Part shown: positions 25,413-34,158 of the stretch, one piece after another | Layout: every line of letters starts with the position of its first letter | How positions within the stretch are numbered: position 1 is the stretch's first letter | Source of the DNA: Pseudanabaena sp. FACHB-1998 | GTDB taxonomy: Bacteria > Cyanobacteriota > Cyanobacteriia > Pseudanabaenales > Pseudanabaenaceae | DNA length: 64,000 nt | Reading direction: 5' to 3' | Assembly: GCF_014696355.1 (NCBI RefSeq) | Contig: NZ_JACJQA010000027.1 | Location: forward strand, 186,001 to 250,000 | Translations under genes and position numbers: made by a program | Notes under the pieces: model-generated | Database searches by the model: none | What the model was told of the DNA's origin: nothing | The model's input: the letters and a program-made list of their open reading frames with translations, nothing else

Positions 25413-26063
25413 CTATAGCTTAGCATTCACTTTAGTTAAGTAACTACCAGCGATCGCCCAAAAGATTGCTAATAACCAGCCACCCAGAATATCACTGGGA
25501 TAATGCACACCCAAATATAGTCTTGTCCAAGCGATCGCCATAAACCAAAAACCACCTGTAAATAACCAAATTAATCGCCAATGTTTGTGAGGAATCAGCA
25601 TCGCGATCGCCATCACTAGACTCATACTCAGCATTGAGTGACCACTAGGAAAAGAGAAGTCTGGCTGTGGCAAAGGGGAAACCCACACATCAGGACGAGC
25701 GCGATGAAAGAGAAGTTTTGCAAGAAAGGTAATCAAGCCACCGCCAATGATCACTAGCCAGATATAGCCTAGCGATCGCCATTGCTTCCACCAGACTAAA
25801 CCAATACTCAGTAAGGAAGTAATGGCGAGAATGGCTACAGCTCCAGCGGTTTGGGTCAAGGCGATCGCAATTTGATCTAGTTCTAGGCTTTGCAAATTAT
25901 GGACTTTTTTGAGAATTATGCTGTCCCAATAAGTGGTTAATGGCAAGGTGGTCACAGCGATCGCTAATAGCCCAAAAGTAGTAAGCAGAAAGAGAATCAC
26001 CAAAATTTTTTTTAAGGTTGCTTCTTTTAACTCAGATATAGATTGTGGTAAGTACTTAGACAT
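25413..26063 (-). CDS. PAP2-family membrane phosphatase
   Basis: This 216-residue protein has about five or six membrane helices and the three PAP2 motifs: KLLFHRARPD, PSGHSMLS and TRLYLGVHYPSDILGG. Such enzymes remove phosphate from phosphatidic acid, diacylglycerol pyrophosphate or undecaprenyl pyrophosphate at the outer membrane face. The substrate cannot be told from the sequence. It lies on the minus strand, downstream of the CRP-family gene. Confidence 0.88.
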   Translation of the reverse strand: MSKYLPQSISELKEATLKKILVILFLLTTFGLLAIAVTTLPLTTYWDSIILKKVHNLQSLELDQIAIALTQTAGAVAILAITSLLSIGLVWWKQWRSLGYIWLVIIGGGLITFLAKLLFHRARPDVWVSPLPQPDFSFPSGHSMLSMSLVMAIAMLIPHKHWRLIWLFTGGFWFMAIAWTRLYLGVHYPSDILGGWLLAIFWAIAGSYLTKVNAKL

Positions 26064-26248
26064 AAAAAATGTAGTGAATTAATTTTTTGACTCAATAGGT
26101 GTTTCGGGGAGGTATTCTGGCTGCAATGCTTAAAATGCCTGACTATCAAGAATTTCAGCCTCGGAGGTCTAAAGCGTGTGAATACTTGGGATTAAAAATG
26201 TTGAGTTGGCTATGATGTTCGACCTTTCTGAAACTATAGAGGCTTTTA

Positions 26249-26821
26249 TTAAATCTCATAGTGCCATTGTTCAGTAGATTCCGCTAAAAACCTAAGCTTA
26301 CGTCCTTTACGAGATAAGAAACCAATCTTCTCAAGATCATTGATAATGCGTGTGACCGTAACGCGAGTAGAACCGATTAATTCCGCGAGTTCTTGATGGG
26401 TTAATTGTAGACTGATCAGTCTGCCATGGCGATGATCCTCTTCCCCAAAACGTTCTGTTAACCAAGCTAATAGCAACCTTAAAGCCTCATCCTTCGCTCG
26501 ACTATGGGCAATCTTAAGCAAAAACTCACTAGTTTGATTGCGGCGAATAATTGACTCAACATGATCTCCCCACTGCGATCGCGGGATTTCGGTTAGCTGC
26601 ACATCAGTTAAGCATTCCATTTCGTAGGGAAATAATTGTGACAACTCACTGCCAATGAGATCACCCTCAGTCCATAATCCTGAGCAAATTACTTGACCAT
26701 CCTCGTTCCATGTGAGCGATCGCACCACACCCGACTCAATTTTCCAGAGATAGTTAGTTCGGCGAGGCAGCATTTCACGGCGCTTATAGGTAAGCCCAGT
26801 GGTCTTTTCAAGATAAATCAT
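26249..26821 (-). CDS. CRP/FNR-family regulator, CysR-like candidate
   Basis: This 190-residue protein has a cyclic-nucleotide-like beta barrel (about 1-100) and a C-terminal helix-turn-helix, LTHQELAELIGSTRVTVTRI, close to that of NtcA-type cyanobacterial regulators. The barrel lacks obvious cAMP-binding residues. It is divergent from cysK, with an inverted repeat between them (26886-26917). In cyanobacteria a CRP-family protein, CysR, controls sulfur genes; the position makes that role plausible, but it is an inference. Confidence 0.8.
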   Translation of the reverse strand: MIYLEKTTGLTYKRREMLPRRTNYLWKIESGVVRSLTWNEDGQVICSGLWTEGDLIGSELSQLFPYEMECLTDVQLTEIPRSQWGDHVESIIRRNQTSEFLLKIAHSRAKDEALRLLLAWLTERFGEEDHRHGRLISLQLTHQELAELIGSTRVTVTRIINDLEKIGFLSRKGRKLRFLAESTEQWHYEI

Positions 26822-26885
26822 CAGATACCCTATCGATAAACAGTAGATTTTATTTGTATTACGTTGAAAAGTATTGTATCTTACT

Positions 26886-26917
26886 AAGTACGGTATTACC
26901 GCGATGTTACCGTACTT
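26886..26917. promoter_or_regulatory. 10-bp inverted repeat in the regulator-cysK gap
   Basis: AAGTACGGTA and TACCGTACTT are perfect inverted arms 12 bases apart. They lie in the divergent gap between the CRP-family gene and cysK. It is a candidate operator for the CRP-family or Rrf2-type regulator. Confidence 0.55.
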
Positions 26918-26961
26918 TACTAGTCTTTACTTTTGGCTTTCCTCACCCCAACTGAACAGCT

Positions 26962-27924
26962 ATGAAAATTGCTCAAAATATTACGCAACTAATCGGTGGT
27001 ACGCCCCTCGTTGCTCTGAATAACATCCCTAAAAAAGATGGCTCCCTTGCTAGAATTGTCTTGAAATTAGAGAGCATTAATCCTTCTTCTTCAGTTAAGG
27101 ATCGGATCGGTTTAGCGATGATTGAGGATGCGGAAGCTCAAGGCTTGATTAGCCCTGCTAAAACTATATTAGTGGAGCCAACTTCGGGTAATACAGGGAT
27201 TGCCTTGGCAATGGTAGCGGCGGCTAAGGGCTATCGCTTGATTTTGACAATGCCTGAAACGATGAGCTTAGAACGTCGTGCCATGCTTAGAGCTTATGGA
27301 GCAGAGCTAGAGTTGACTAATGCTAGTGAGGGGATGCGGGGCGCGATTCGGCGGGCTGGAGAAATCGCTGACTCTACGCCTAATGCTTATATGCTGCAAC
27401 AGTTTAATAATCCAGCCAATCCTGCTGTGCATCGGCGTACTACTGCCGAAGAAATTTGGAATGATACGGATGGAGAAGTGGATATTGTGATTGCGGGTGT
27501 GGGAACTGGCGGCACGATTACGGGAGTTGCAGAGGTAATTAAGCAACGTAAGCCGAGTTTTCAAGCGATCGCTGTAGAACCTCTCAACAGCTCAGTTTTG
27601 GCGGGTGGTACTTCGGGGGCGCATCGCATTCAGGGTATTGGAGCAGGATTTATCCCTCAAGTTTTACGCACGGATTTGATTGATGAAATTATTGGTGTTT
27701 CTGATGATCAGGCGATCGCTTACGGTCGGCGCTTGGCACGTGAGGAAGGTTTACTGTCAGGGATTTCGTCAGGGGCGGCTTTAGCAGCAGCGATCGCTGT
27801 GAGTAAGCGTGAAGAAAATCGCGATCGCCTGATTGTGGTGATTCAACCAAGTTTCGGAGAGCGCTATCTCAGTACCCCTCTATTCCAAGAGCCTGAATTT
27901 GCGTCTTCCACTTCTACAAGATAA
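26962..27924 (+). CDS. cysK: cysteine synthase (O-acetylserine sulfhydrylase)
   Basis: This 320-residue PLP enzyme makes cysteine from O-acetylserine and sulfide. Visible motifs are [13 protein letters not shown] (PLP Lys near 45), [14 protein letters not shown], the phosphate loop [10 protein letters not shown], and [11 protein letters not shown]. Both length and motifs fit CysK/CysM. It is followed by a perfect palindrome and a truncated Rrf2-type gene, and preceded by a divergent CRP-family gene. Confidence 0.94.
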   Translation: MKIAQNITQLIGGTPLVALNNIPKKDGSLARIVLKLESINPSSSVKDRIGLAMIEDAEAQGLISPAKTILVEPTSGNTGIALAMVAAAKGYRLILTMPETMSLERRAMLRAYGAELELTNASEGMRGAIRRAGEIADSTPNAYMLQQFNNPANPAVHRRTTAEEIWNDTDGEVDIVIAGVGTGGTITGVAEVIKQRKPSFQAIAVEPLNSSVLAGGTSGAHRIQGIGAGFIPQVLRTDLIDEIIGVSDDQAIAYGRRLAREEGLLSGISSGAALAAAIAVSKREENRDRLIVVIQPSFGERYLSTPLFQEPEFASSTSTR

Positions 27925-27932
27925 AAGCATTC

Positions 27933-27985
27933 ATCTCTAGGTCAATTAATGCTGTGCGTAGCACAGCATTAATTGACCTAGAGAT
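27933..27985 (+). terminator. perfect 25-bp palindrome with GTA loop
   Basis: The centre is TGC-GTA-GCA. It starts nine bases after the cysK stop and probably ends its transcript. Confidence 0.65.
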
Positions 27986-28011
27986 ATCTATAAACCTAGT
28001 TCAGAAAACTA

Positions 28012-28263
28012 ATGGAACTATCTTGCAAGGTAGATTACGCCTGTATTGCTTTGATGCAATTAGCGATACGACAGGGACAAGGACAACCAATTTCTGTTAG
28101 CGAAATTGCCCATAGTCAAAACATTCCTGTTCGCTACCTCGATCAAGTCATGGGAATGCTAAGACGAGCAGGAATTATTCATAGTCAAAGAGGAGCCAAC
28201 TTATTATTCATTTTATTTCCTAAAAAGAGTAGGAAGCGCTTTTGCGCTTCCTACTCTTTTTAG
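28012..28263 (+). pseudogene. Rrf2-family regulator truncated by a palindrome
   Basis: The first 63 or so residues are a clear Rrf2 winged-helix start (LSCKVDYACIALMQLAIRQG, then VSEIAHSQNIPVRYLDQVMG, then GIIHSQRGA). The family normally continues with GGYxLAR and a C-terminal part to about 140-150 residues. Here the frame runs straight into a 60-base palindrome that supplies about 17 unrelated residues and the stop. The protein has lost its effector/dimer region. Rrf2 proteins such as CymR and IscR regulate cysteine or Fe-S genes, which fits the cysK neighbour. Confidence 0.8.
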
Positions 28264-28271
28264 GAAATAAA
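28212..28271 (+). repeat. perfect 28-bp palindrome with TTTT loop inside the Rrf2 frame
   Basis: Arms containing TAAAAAGAGTAGGAAGCGC flank TTTT. It marks the break point of the Rrf2 homology and holds the stop codon of the truncated frame. Confidence 0.7.
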
Positions 28272-28373
28272 TAATATTTTGATAATGTACGCTTATCGTT
28301 CTCTTAACCCGTTGCTGTGTATCTGACGGATAGGATACTAACTATTCATTTAAAACTTGGAAAGATTTAAATC

Positions 28374-31300
28374 ATGGCATTGACGGCAGGAAACATTGCA
28401 TTTGTTGGATTTAATGCTGATGGTAACGACAATATCGCCTTTGTCGCTTTAGTAGATATCAGCGCTGGCGAAACAATTATTTTTGAAGATAACGAATGGA
28501 ACGGTACTGGTTGGGTTGATACAAATGAAGGAGCTTTTAGCTGGACGGCTTCTTCTACGGTATCTGCGGGAACAATAGTTCGGATTGATAACATTGGGTC
28601 AGGAACGATCGCTGCTACTACGGGAACGGTGGTTGATGCATCGGTTCTAGCACCATCGCGGGGTACAAATCGCGGACTTGGTGCAGGTGATGAGATTATT
28701 TATGCCTATCAAGGAACTGCGGCTGCTCCAACATTTATTACCGCGATCGCTAATGGTGGATTTAATGGAACAAACGGATTACTTACTAATACGGGTTTAA
28801 CGGCTGGAGTAAATGCGATCAATCTATCGACACTAGATGATGATGCCGATATTGCTGTCTTTAATGCTGCACGTAGCGGACAAGCCAATTTTGCGGCTTA
28901 TCTGCCAATTATCAACAATCCTACAAATTGGATTGCTCAAGATGGTACAGGAGATCAGAGCATCGATACTACTGCTCCAGATGTTCCTTTCAGTTCGACC
29001 GCTTTTACTGCGACTCCCCCTGCTATCAGCTCCATCGATCTTTCTAACTATATCCGCGTTGGACTTTTCAACCTGCCAGTCGGTGCGGGCGCTCTGGCTG
29101 AAGAAGTCTCGGCAGTAACCTATAACAAAGATACCGATACGCTTTTTGTTGTAGGCGATGAGGCTAAGTCAATCGTGCAGGTATCAAAGACTGGACAATT
29201 GATCGACTCGATGACTTTAAATACTGGATTATTTGCCGATACAGAAGGGCTTACCTATGTTGGCAATGGTCAGTTTGTGATCGCCGACGAACGAGTTCGC
29301 ACAGCTAACTTGTTTACCTATGCAGCAGGAACGACTCTTACTGCGAGCAACGTCCAGTCAGTAAAGCTGGGTACGACCGTGGGAAATATTGGTCTTGAAG
29401 GTATTACTTTTGACCCTTTAACAAACGGATTCATCGCGGTTAAAGAAGAGAACCCCTTAGGAGTTTTTCAAACTACGATTGACTTTACGGCGTTAACAGC
29501 AAGCAATGGTTCACCCACCACTGTTAATTCGACCGACCTCTTCAACCCGTCTTTGACAGGGCTTTCAGACTTTGCCGATGTTTTTGCCTTCTCGAACCTA
29601 TCGCCCACAAGCGATCGCTTGCTAATCTTGAGTCAAGCTTCAGGCAAAGTCGTTAACGTTGATCGCGCTGGAAATATCTCTAGCTCTTTAACAATCGTGT
29701 CCGCACCTGGTAATGGATTGACGGTTATCGATCAGGGTTTTGAAGGACTCACGGTTGACAAAAATGGAATTCTTTACCTTACCAGTGAAAATGGTGGCAC
29801 TGCTCCTCAACTTTCGGTCTATGCACCTTCAACAGTTCCCAACCAAGCGCCCACCGCAGTAGTCCTGAACAATAGAGTCAACGCTCTCTCAGAAATTGAA
29901 AGCACCCTTGCCCCGACAAGAATCGCCAACATCGCCATTACCGACGATCAGTTGGGTGTAAATACACTCAGCTTGACTGGAACAGACGCTAATTCCTTTG
30001 AGATTACGGGCAGCAGCTTGTTCCTCAAGGCTGGCACTGTGTTAGATTTTGAAACCAAGCCTAGCTTTAGCGTCAGCGTCAATGTAGACGATGCAACCCT
30101 TGGCAATAACCCAGATGCGACGACCGCCTTTACCTTAAACATTACTGATGTAGTTGATGAGACTCCACTTCCAGTCACCAGCACCAGCATCTTCGTTACT
30201 GAAGTTGCACCTTGGAGCAGTGGTAACTCGCTAGTAGCAGCAGATTGGTTTGAACTTACAAACAAGGGTACGACCTCTGTAAATATCGCTGGATGGAAAG
30301 TTGACGATGACTCAAATTCCTTCGTCTTAGGAACTACCTTGAGCGGTATCACAACGATCGCTGCTGGCGAATCGGTAATCTTTATTGACTCAACCAACCC
30401 CAATCTCACCAATCCCATATTCCTAACCAACTGGTTTGGCGCGAATCCACCAGCCAACTTAAAGATTGGTAACTACAGTGGTCCTGGCTTGGGTACTGGT
30501 GGCGATGCTGTCAATATCTTTAATGCTGCTGGGGTTAAGCAAGCAGGTGTCACTTTCGGCGCTTCACCTGCCGCCTCGCCATTCACCACCTTTGATAATT
30601 CGGCATTGTTGCAAAATGCAGCAATTACAACTCAAAGTGCTGTTGGTGTAAATGGTGCTTTCTCAGTCGTCAATAGTCAGTCTATAACCGAGATTGGTTC
30701 TCCTGGAGCGATCGCTGCCTCAGTCGTGGTATCCCCAACAGTGACTATCGCTGCAACCGATGCTAATGCCGCCGAAGCTGGCACTGACACTGGCACATTC
30801 CGCATTACCCGCACAGGCGCTACCGCTAATGCATTGACCGTAAATTACACAGTGGCAACTGGCACTGGTCAAGCGATCGGCGCTGATTACACCCCCACAT
30901 TGACAGGCTCAGTAGCGATCGCGGCTGGTCAGGCTTTCGCAGACATCGTTATTACTCCAGTAAATGATTTACTAATCGAAGGAAGCGAAACCGTTACCAT
31001 CAATCTGACGGACACCGCTAACTACGATTTGGGCGCAACAGCGACTGCAACCGTAACTATTGCTGATAACGATTTCCCCTCTAAAATCAGTACTATCCAA
31101 GGCGCAAGTCAAACATCGCCTCTTGTCGGTCAAGTTGTTTTGGCTGTCCCCGGTATCGTTACTGCCGTTGATTCCAATGGATTCTATCTCCAAGATCCTA
31201 ATCCAGACGCTAATATCGCTACCTCTGAAGGTATCCTCGTCTTCACTGGTAGCGCTCCAACCGTTAAAGTTGGTGACTCCATTACCGTTACAGGCAGGGT

Positions 31301-33458
31301 AAGCGAATTCATCCCTGGTGGAGCTAGCACGGGCAACCTTTCCACTACTCAGATCGGCGGTACTCTCACGATCGCAGTTCTTTCTAGCGGCAATGCTTTA
31401 CCTGCGGCGACAATTATCGGTGCTGGTGGTCGCGTACCTCCTAATCAAATCATCGACAACGACGGACTTACCTCCTTCGATGCAATCACCGATGGCATTG
31501 ACTTCTTTGAATCCCTCGAAGGAATGCGCGTCAATGCGAAAAACTTGCAAGCTGTCAGCGCTACTAATAGCTTTGGCGAAATCTATGCCGTTGTCGATAA
31601 TGGTTCAGGTGCAACGGGCTTGAGCAGTCGCGGTACGATCAATATATCACCCACTGACTTTAATCCAGAGCGCATTCAAATTGACATTGACAATGGTGTC
31701 TTTGACTTTGCTCTTCCTAATGTCAATGTCGGTGCGAAGATTGGCGATGTTACGGGTGTAGTTGGGTACAACTTCGGCAACTTTGAAATCATCCCCACAG
31801 AAGCATTTGGCAGCAACATCGTTGCTTCTACACTTCAGCCTGAAGTAACCACCCTCACCAAGAGCAGTGATACCCTCAAGGTTGCAACTTATAATGTTCT
31901 CAATCTTGATCCTCAATTGGAAACAGGTGTTGCGGCTGGCGATATCGATAATGATATCGCTAACGGAAGATTTGCCACGATCGCCCAGCAGATCGTCAAC
32001 AATTTGGGAACACCCGACATCATTGGACTGCAAGAAATTCAAGACAACAGTGGCGCTCAAAATGATGGCGTAACCTCAGCGAGCTTGACTCTACAAACTT
32101 TAGTTAATGCGATCGCCGCCGCAGGTGGACCCACCTATAAATTCATCGACAACACCTTCATCACTAATAACGCTAGTGGCGGTCAACCGGGAGCAAACAT
32201 TCGGACTGCCTTCTTATACAATGACGATCGTGTTGATTTAGTTGATGGTTCTGTCAAAACTGTTCCTAGCTCCTCTTTTGCCGCTTTTGCGGATAGCCGT
32301 TTACCATTGATTGCCGACTTCGCTTTCAATGGCGAAACCGTCACCGTAATCACCAATCACTTCTCATCTAAAGGTGGTAGCCGACCTCTATTTGGAACTA
32401 CTCAACCTTCCGTCGGTGATGAAGCCAATGGCAATGGACAAGAAAACGTTGCAATCAATGGTTCTCTCGATCAGCGTCGCGCTCAAGCTCAAGCCGTAAA
32501 CGATTATTTTGATAGCGTCTTGGCTACCAAGCTAGATGCCAAGGTCGTTGTTGTGGGAGACTTCAATGAATTTGAATTCATTTCGCCACTTAATATCCTC
32601 GCGGGTGGTGCTAATCCAGTGCTGACCAATCTCACCAATTCTCTTCCAGAGAACGATCGCTACACCTTCAACTTTGATGGAAATTCGCAATCGCTCGATC
32701 ACATTTTGGTTAGCAATAACCTAAGTGGCTCGGCAAAAGTGGATATCGTTAATATCAATACTGAGTTTGTGGATAACGCCCAACGCGCCAGTGACCACGA
32801 TCCGATTGTCGCAACGATCAAACTTGCACCTGCATCGCCCACATTGTCTTCTCTAGGAACAACAGGTGATGATGTCCTAGATGCACTTCCTAATCAATCC
32901 TTTGATGGTTTCAAAGACATCCTGTTTACAGGCTCAGGTAATGACAAAGTTAATCTTGGATTCGTTGCTGGTTTTAGCAATGCAGGTGATAATCGCATCG
33001 ATCTAGGTATTGGGAGCGATACGATTTTTGTCAACAAAGGCGATCGCCTATTTGGCAGTGAAGGGAATGACATCTTTGAAGCATCTGAAAGCAAAGGCGA
33101 CAACCGTATGTCTGGCGGTGCTGGCGATGACACTTTCTTCTTAGGATTTGGCGATCGCGCTCTTGGCGGTGACGGTAACGACAAATTCTTCGTTAGCTCT
33201 GGTGGTAATAACTTGTTATCAGGTGGTGCTGGCGCTGATCAGTTCTGGATTTTCAATATTTCTGCTCCCTTAGCAGCAAATACAATTGTGGATTTCCAAG
33301 CAGGAACAGATGTCATCGGTATTAATAGCGGAGGACTACTAAGCTTTGGGAATTTGACTCTTTCTGGTAATAGCCTTGCGATCGCTGGTAAGGCGATCGC
33401 CACATTTACGAATGTGGATGTTACTAGTTTGACATCTGCTAACTTTGTCTTTAAGTAA
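28374..33458 (+). CDS. giant multidomain secreted nuclease with RTX-like C-terminus
   Basis: This 1694-residue protein probably degrades extracellular DNA or nucleotides. Order: an N-terminal domain (about 1-210), an esterase-like or SdiA-regulated-type propeller (about 225-490), a cadherin-like module (about 495-600), a lamin-tail-like domain (about 605-765, FVTEVAPWSSG), a Calx-beta (about 790-900, NAAEAGTDTGTFRITR), an OB-like region as in ExeM (about 905-1150), and an endonuclease/exonuclease/phosphatase domain (about 1160-1480) with ATYNVLNLDP, IGLQEIQDNSG, VVVGDFNEFEF and ASDHDPIVAT. The end has glycine/aspartate repeats (GGAGDDTFFLG, GGDGNDKF) typical of calcium-binding RTX proteins. 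There is no signal peptide, so type I secretion is likely. Confidence 0.85.
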   Translation: MALTAGNIAFVGFNADGNDNIAFVALVDISAGETIIFEDNEWNGTGWVDTNEGAFSWTASSTVSAGTIVRIDNIGSGTIAATTGTVVDASVLAPSRGTNRGLGAGDEIIYAYQGTAAAPTFITAIANGGFNGTNGLLTNTGLTAGVNAINLSTLDDDADIAVFNAARSGQANFAAYLPIINNPTNWIAQDGTGDQSIDTTAPDVPFSSTAFTATPPAISSIDLSNYIRVGLFNLPVGAGALAEEVSAVTYNKDTDTLFVVGDEAKSIVQVSKTGQLIDSMTLNTGLFADTEGLTYVGNGQFVIADERVRTANLFTYAAGTTLTASNVQSVKLGTTVGNIGLEGITFDPLTNGFIAVKEENPLGVFQTTIDFTALTASNGSPTTVNSTDLFNPSLTGLSDFADVFAFSNLSPTSDRLLILSQASGKVVNVDRAGNISSSLTIVSAPGNGLTVIDQGFEGLTVDKNGILYLTSENGGTAPQLSVYAPSTVPNQAPTAVVLNNRVNALSEIESTLAPTRIANIAITDDQLGVNTLSLTGTDANSFEITGSSLFLKAGTVLDFETKPSFSVSVNVDDATLGNNPDATTAFTLNITDVVDETPLPVTSTSIFVTEVAPWSSGNSLVAADWFELTNKGTTSVNIAGWKVDDDSNSFVLGTTLSGITTIAAGESVIFIDSTNPNLTNPIFLTNWFGANPPANLKIGNYSGPGLGTGGDAVNIFNAAGVKQAGVTFGASPAASPFTTFDNSALLQNAAITTQSAVGVNGAFSVVNSQSITEIGSPGAIAASVVVSPTVTIAATDANAAEAGTDTGTFRITRTGATANALTVNYTVATGTGQAIGADYTPTLTGSVAIAAGQAFADIVITPVNDLLIEGSETVTINLTDTANYDLGATATATVTIADNDFPSKISTIQGASQTSPLVGQVVLAVPGIVTAVDSNGFYLQDPNPDANIATSEGILVFTGSAPTVKVGDSITVTGRVSEFIPGGASTGNLSTTQIGGTLTIAVLSSGNALPAATIIGAGGRVPPNQIIDNDGLTSFDAITDGIDFFESLEGMRVNAKNLQAVSATNSFGEIYAVVDNGSGATGLSSRGTINISPTDFNPERIQIDIDNGVFDFALPNVNVGAKIGDVTGVVGYNFGNFEIIPTEAFGSNIVASTLQPEVTTLTKSSDTLKVATYNVLNLDPQLETGVAAGDIDNDIANGRFATIAQQIVNNLGTPDIIGLQEIQDNSGAQNDGVTSASLTLQTLVNAIAAAGGPTYKFIDNTFITNNASGGQPGANIRTAFLYNDDRVDLVDGSVKTVPSSSFAAFADSRLPLIADFAFNGETVTVITNHFSSKGGSRPLFGTTQPSVGDEANGNGQENVAINGSLDQRRAQAQAVNDYFDSVLATKLDAKVVVVGDFNEFEFISPLNILAGGANPVLTNLTNSLPENDRYTFNFDGNSQSLDHILVSNNLSGSAKVDIVNINTEFVDNAQRASDHDPIVATIKLAPASPTLSSLGTTGDDVLDALPNQSFDGFKDILFTGSGNDKVNLGFVAGFSNAGDNRIDLGIGSDTIFVNKGDRLFGSEGNDIFEASESKGDNRMSGGAGDDTFFLGFGDRALGGDGNDKFFVSSGGNNLLSGGAGADQFWIFNISAPLAANTIVDFQAGTDVIGINSGGLLSFGNLTLSGNSLAIAGKAIATFTNVDVTSLTSANFVFK

Positions 33459-33461
33459 TCC

Positions 33462-33504
33462 CAAAAAGCGAGTTGCGGCGCTTCGCGCCGCAACTCGCTT
33501 TTTG
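33462..33504 (+). terminator. perfect 20-bp palindrome with TTC loop
   Basis: It starts three bases after the nuclease stop. The core of 41 bases is identical to the centre of the palindrome at 48363-48417. Confidence 0.7.
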
Positions 33505-33514
33505 TTTTGTGTCC

Positions 33515-33589
33515 TACTCCCTTCCCAGCCAAGAATTAGCTATGCGGCGCTTCGCGCCGCATAGCTAATTCTTGGCTGGGAAGGGAGTA
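33515..33589. repeat. perfect 36-bp palindrome with TTC loop
   Basis: At 75 bases it is the longest palindrome in the window, with no mismatch. The centre is CGC-TTC-GCG. It lies between two other hairpins in the convergent gap before the AllA-like gene. Confidence 0.75.
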
Positions 33590-33609
33590 ACAAGAATGGC
33601 AATAGCTAT

Positions 33610-33643
33610 AATTCACAAAAGTGTTGTCACATTTTTGTGAATT
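33610..33643. repeat. dispersed 36-nt hairpin, copy 2
   Basis: This near copy of 2797-2832 keeps AATTCACAAAAGTGT and TTTTTGTGAATT with a few substitutions. It sits ten bases from the stop of the AllA-like gene. Confidence 0.55.
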
Positions 33644-33653
33644 GTTACTAGTC

Positions 33654-34154
33654 CTAGAGCAAGCCAAAGTCTTTACTGAGATTCAAGTTATAAATCTGTC
33701 GTAAATTGCAAACTTCATAATCATTGATATTCGTGTCATGCAATTCCAGATTATAAAAATCTATAAATTCATCTTCAAATAGGGGTCCCGCGTGCCAAGT
33801 GCCAGCATTTAGTTTGATGAAACAATGGCCTGTAATCCGAAATGCAGCAATTTGCGTTAAATCAATTTGCGCTGGTTCTGAGACTGGAGCCACAGCCATA
33901 AACCATTCTTTGCCATTAAGAGAGCCAAGACATTGGGTGCATTGTTGATGCCGCGCCAAGCTGTGAAATTTAAGCCCAACTTTACGGAGGTGCATGATGT
34001 AAAAACGCGGAATCCCTGACAAGACTAGCTGAGCATCATTCACATCAAATTGCTTACCGTCATTAGTCGGGAAAATTACTTGCCCATAGGGTTGAAAATT
34101 TTCAGGCGTAATTAATTGCGGAGTTAACTGAGTGAGTAAAGGTGCGATCGCCAT
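33654..34154 (-). CDS. ureidoglycolate lyase (AllA)-like protein
   Basis: This 166-residue cupin-type protein resembles AllA, which splits ureidoglycolate in purine breakdown. The family signature region is seen in LNAGTWHAGPLFEDEFIDFYN, and ITPENFQPYGQVI is typical of the start. Cyanobacterial homologues often lack the rest of the allantoin pathway, so the true substrate is uncertain. It starts four bases after the stop of the upstream monooxygenase gene, suggesting an operon. Confidence 0.8.
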   Translation of the reverse strand: MAIAPLLTQLTPQLITPENFQPYGQVIFPTNDGKQFDVNDAQLVLSGIPRFYIMHLRKVGLKFHSLARHQQCTQCLGSLNGKEWFMAVAPVSEPAQIDLTQIAAFRITGHCFIKLNAGTWHAGPLFEDEFIDFYNLELHDTNINDYEVCNLRQIYNLNLSKDFGLL

Positions 34155-34158
34155 ATTC

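Noticed and set aside
26886-26917. NtcA site in the cysK promoter
   Set aside because: The GTA and TAC halves are 12 bases apart instead of 8.
29948-30457. Open frame on the minus strand inside the nuclease gene
   Set aside because: It is a shadow frame of a well-supported gene, with no motif or ribosome site.
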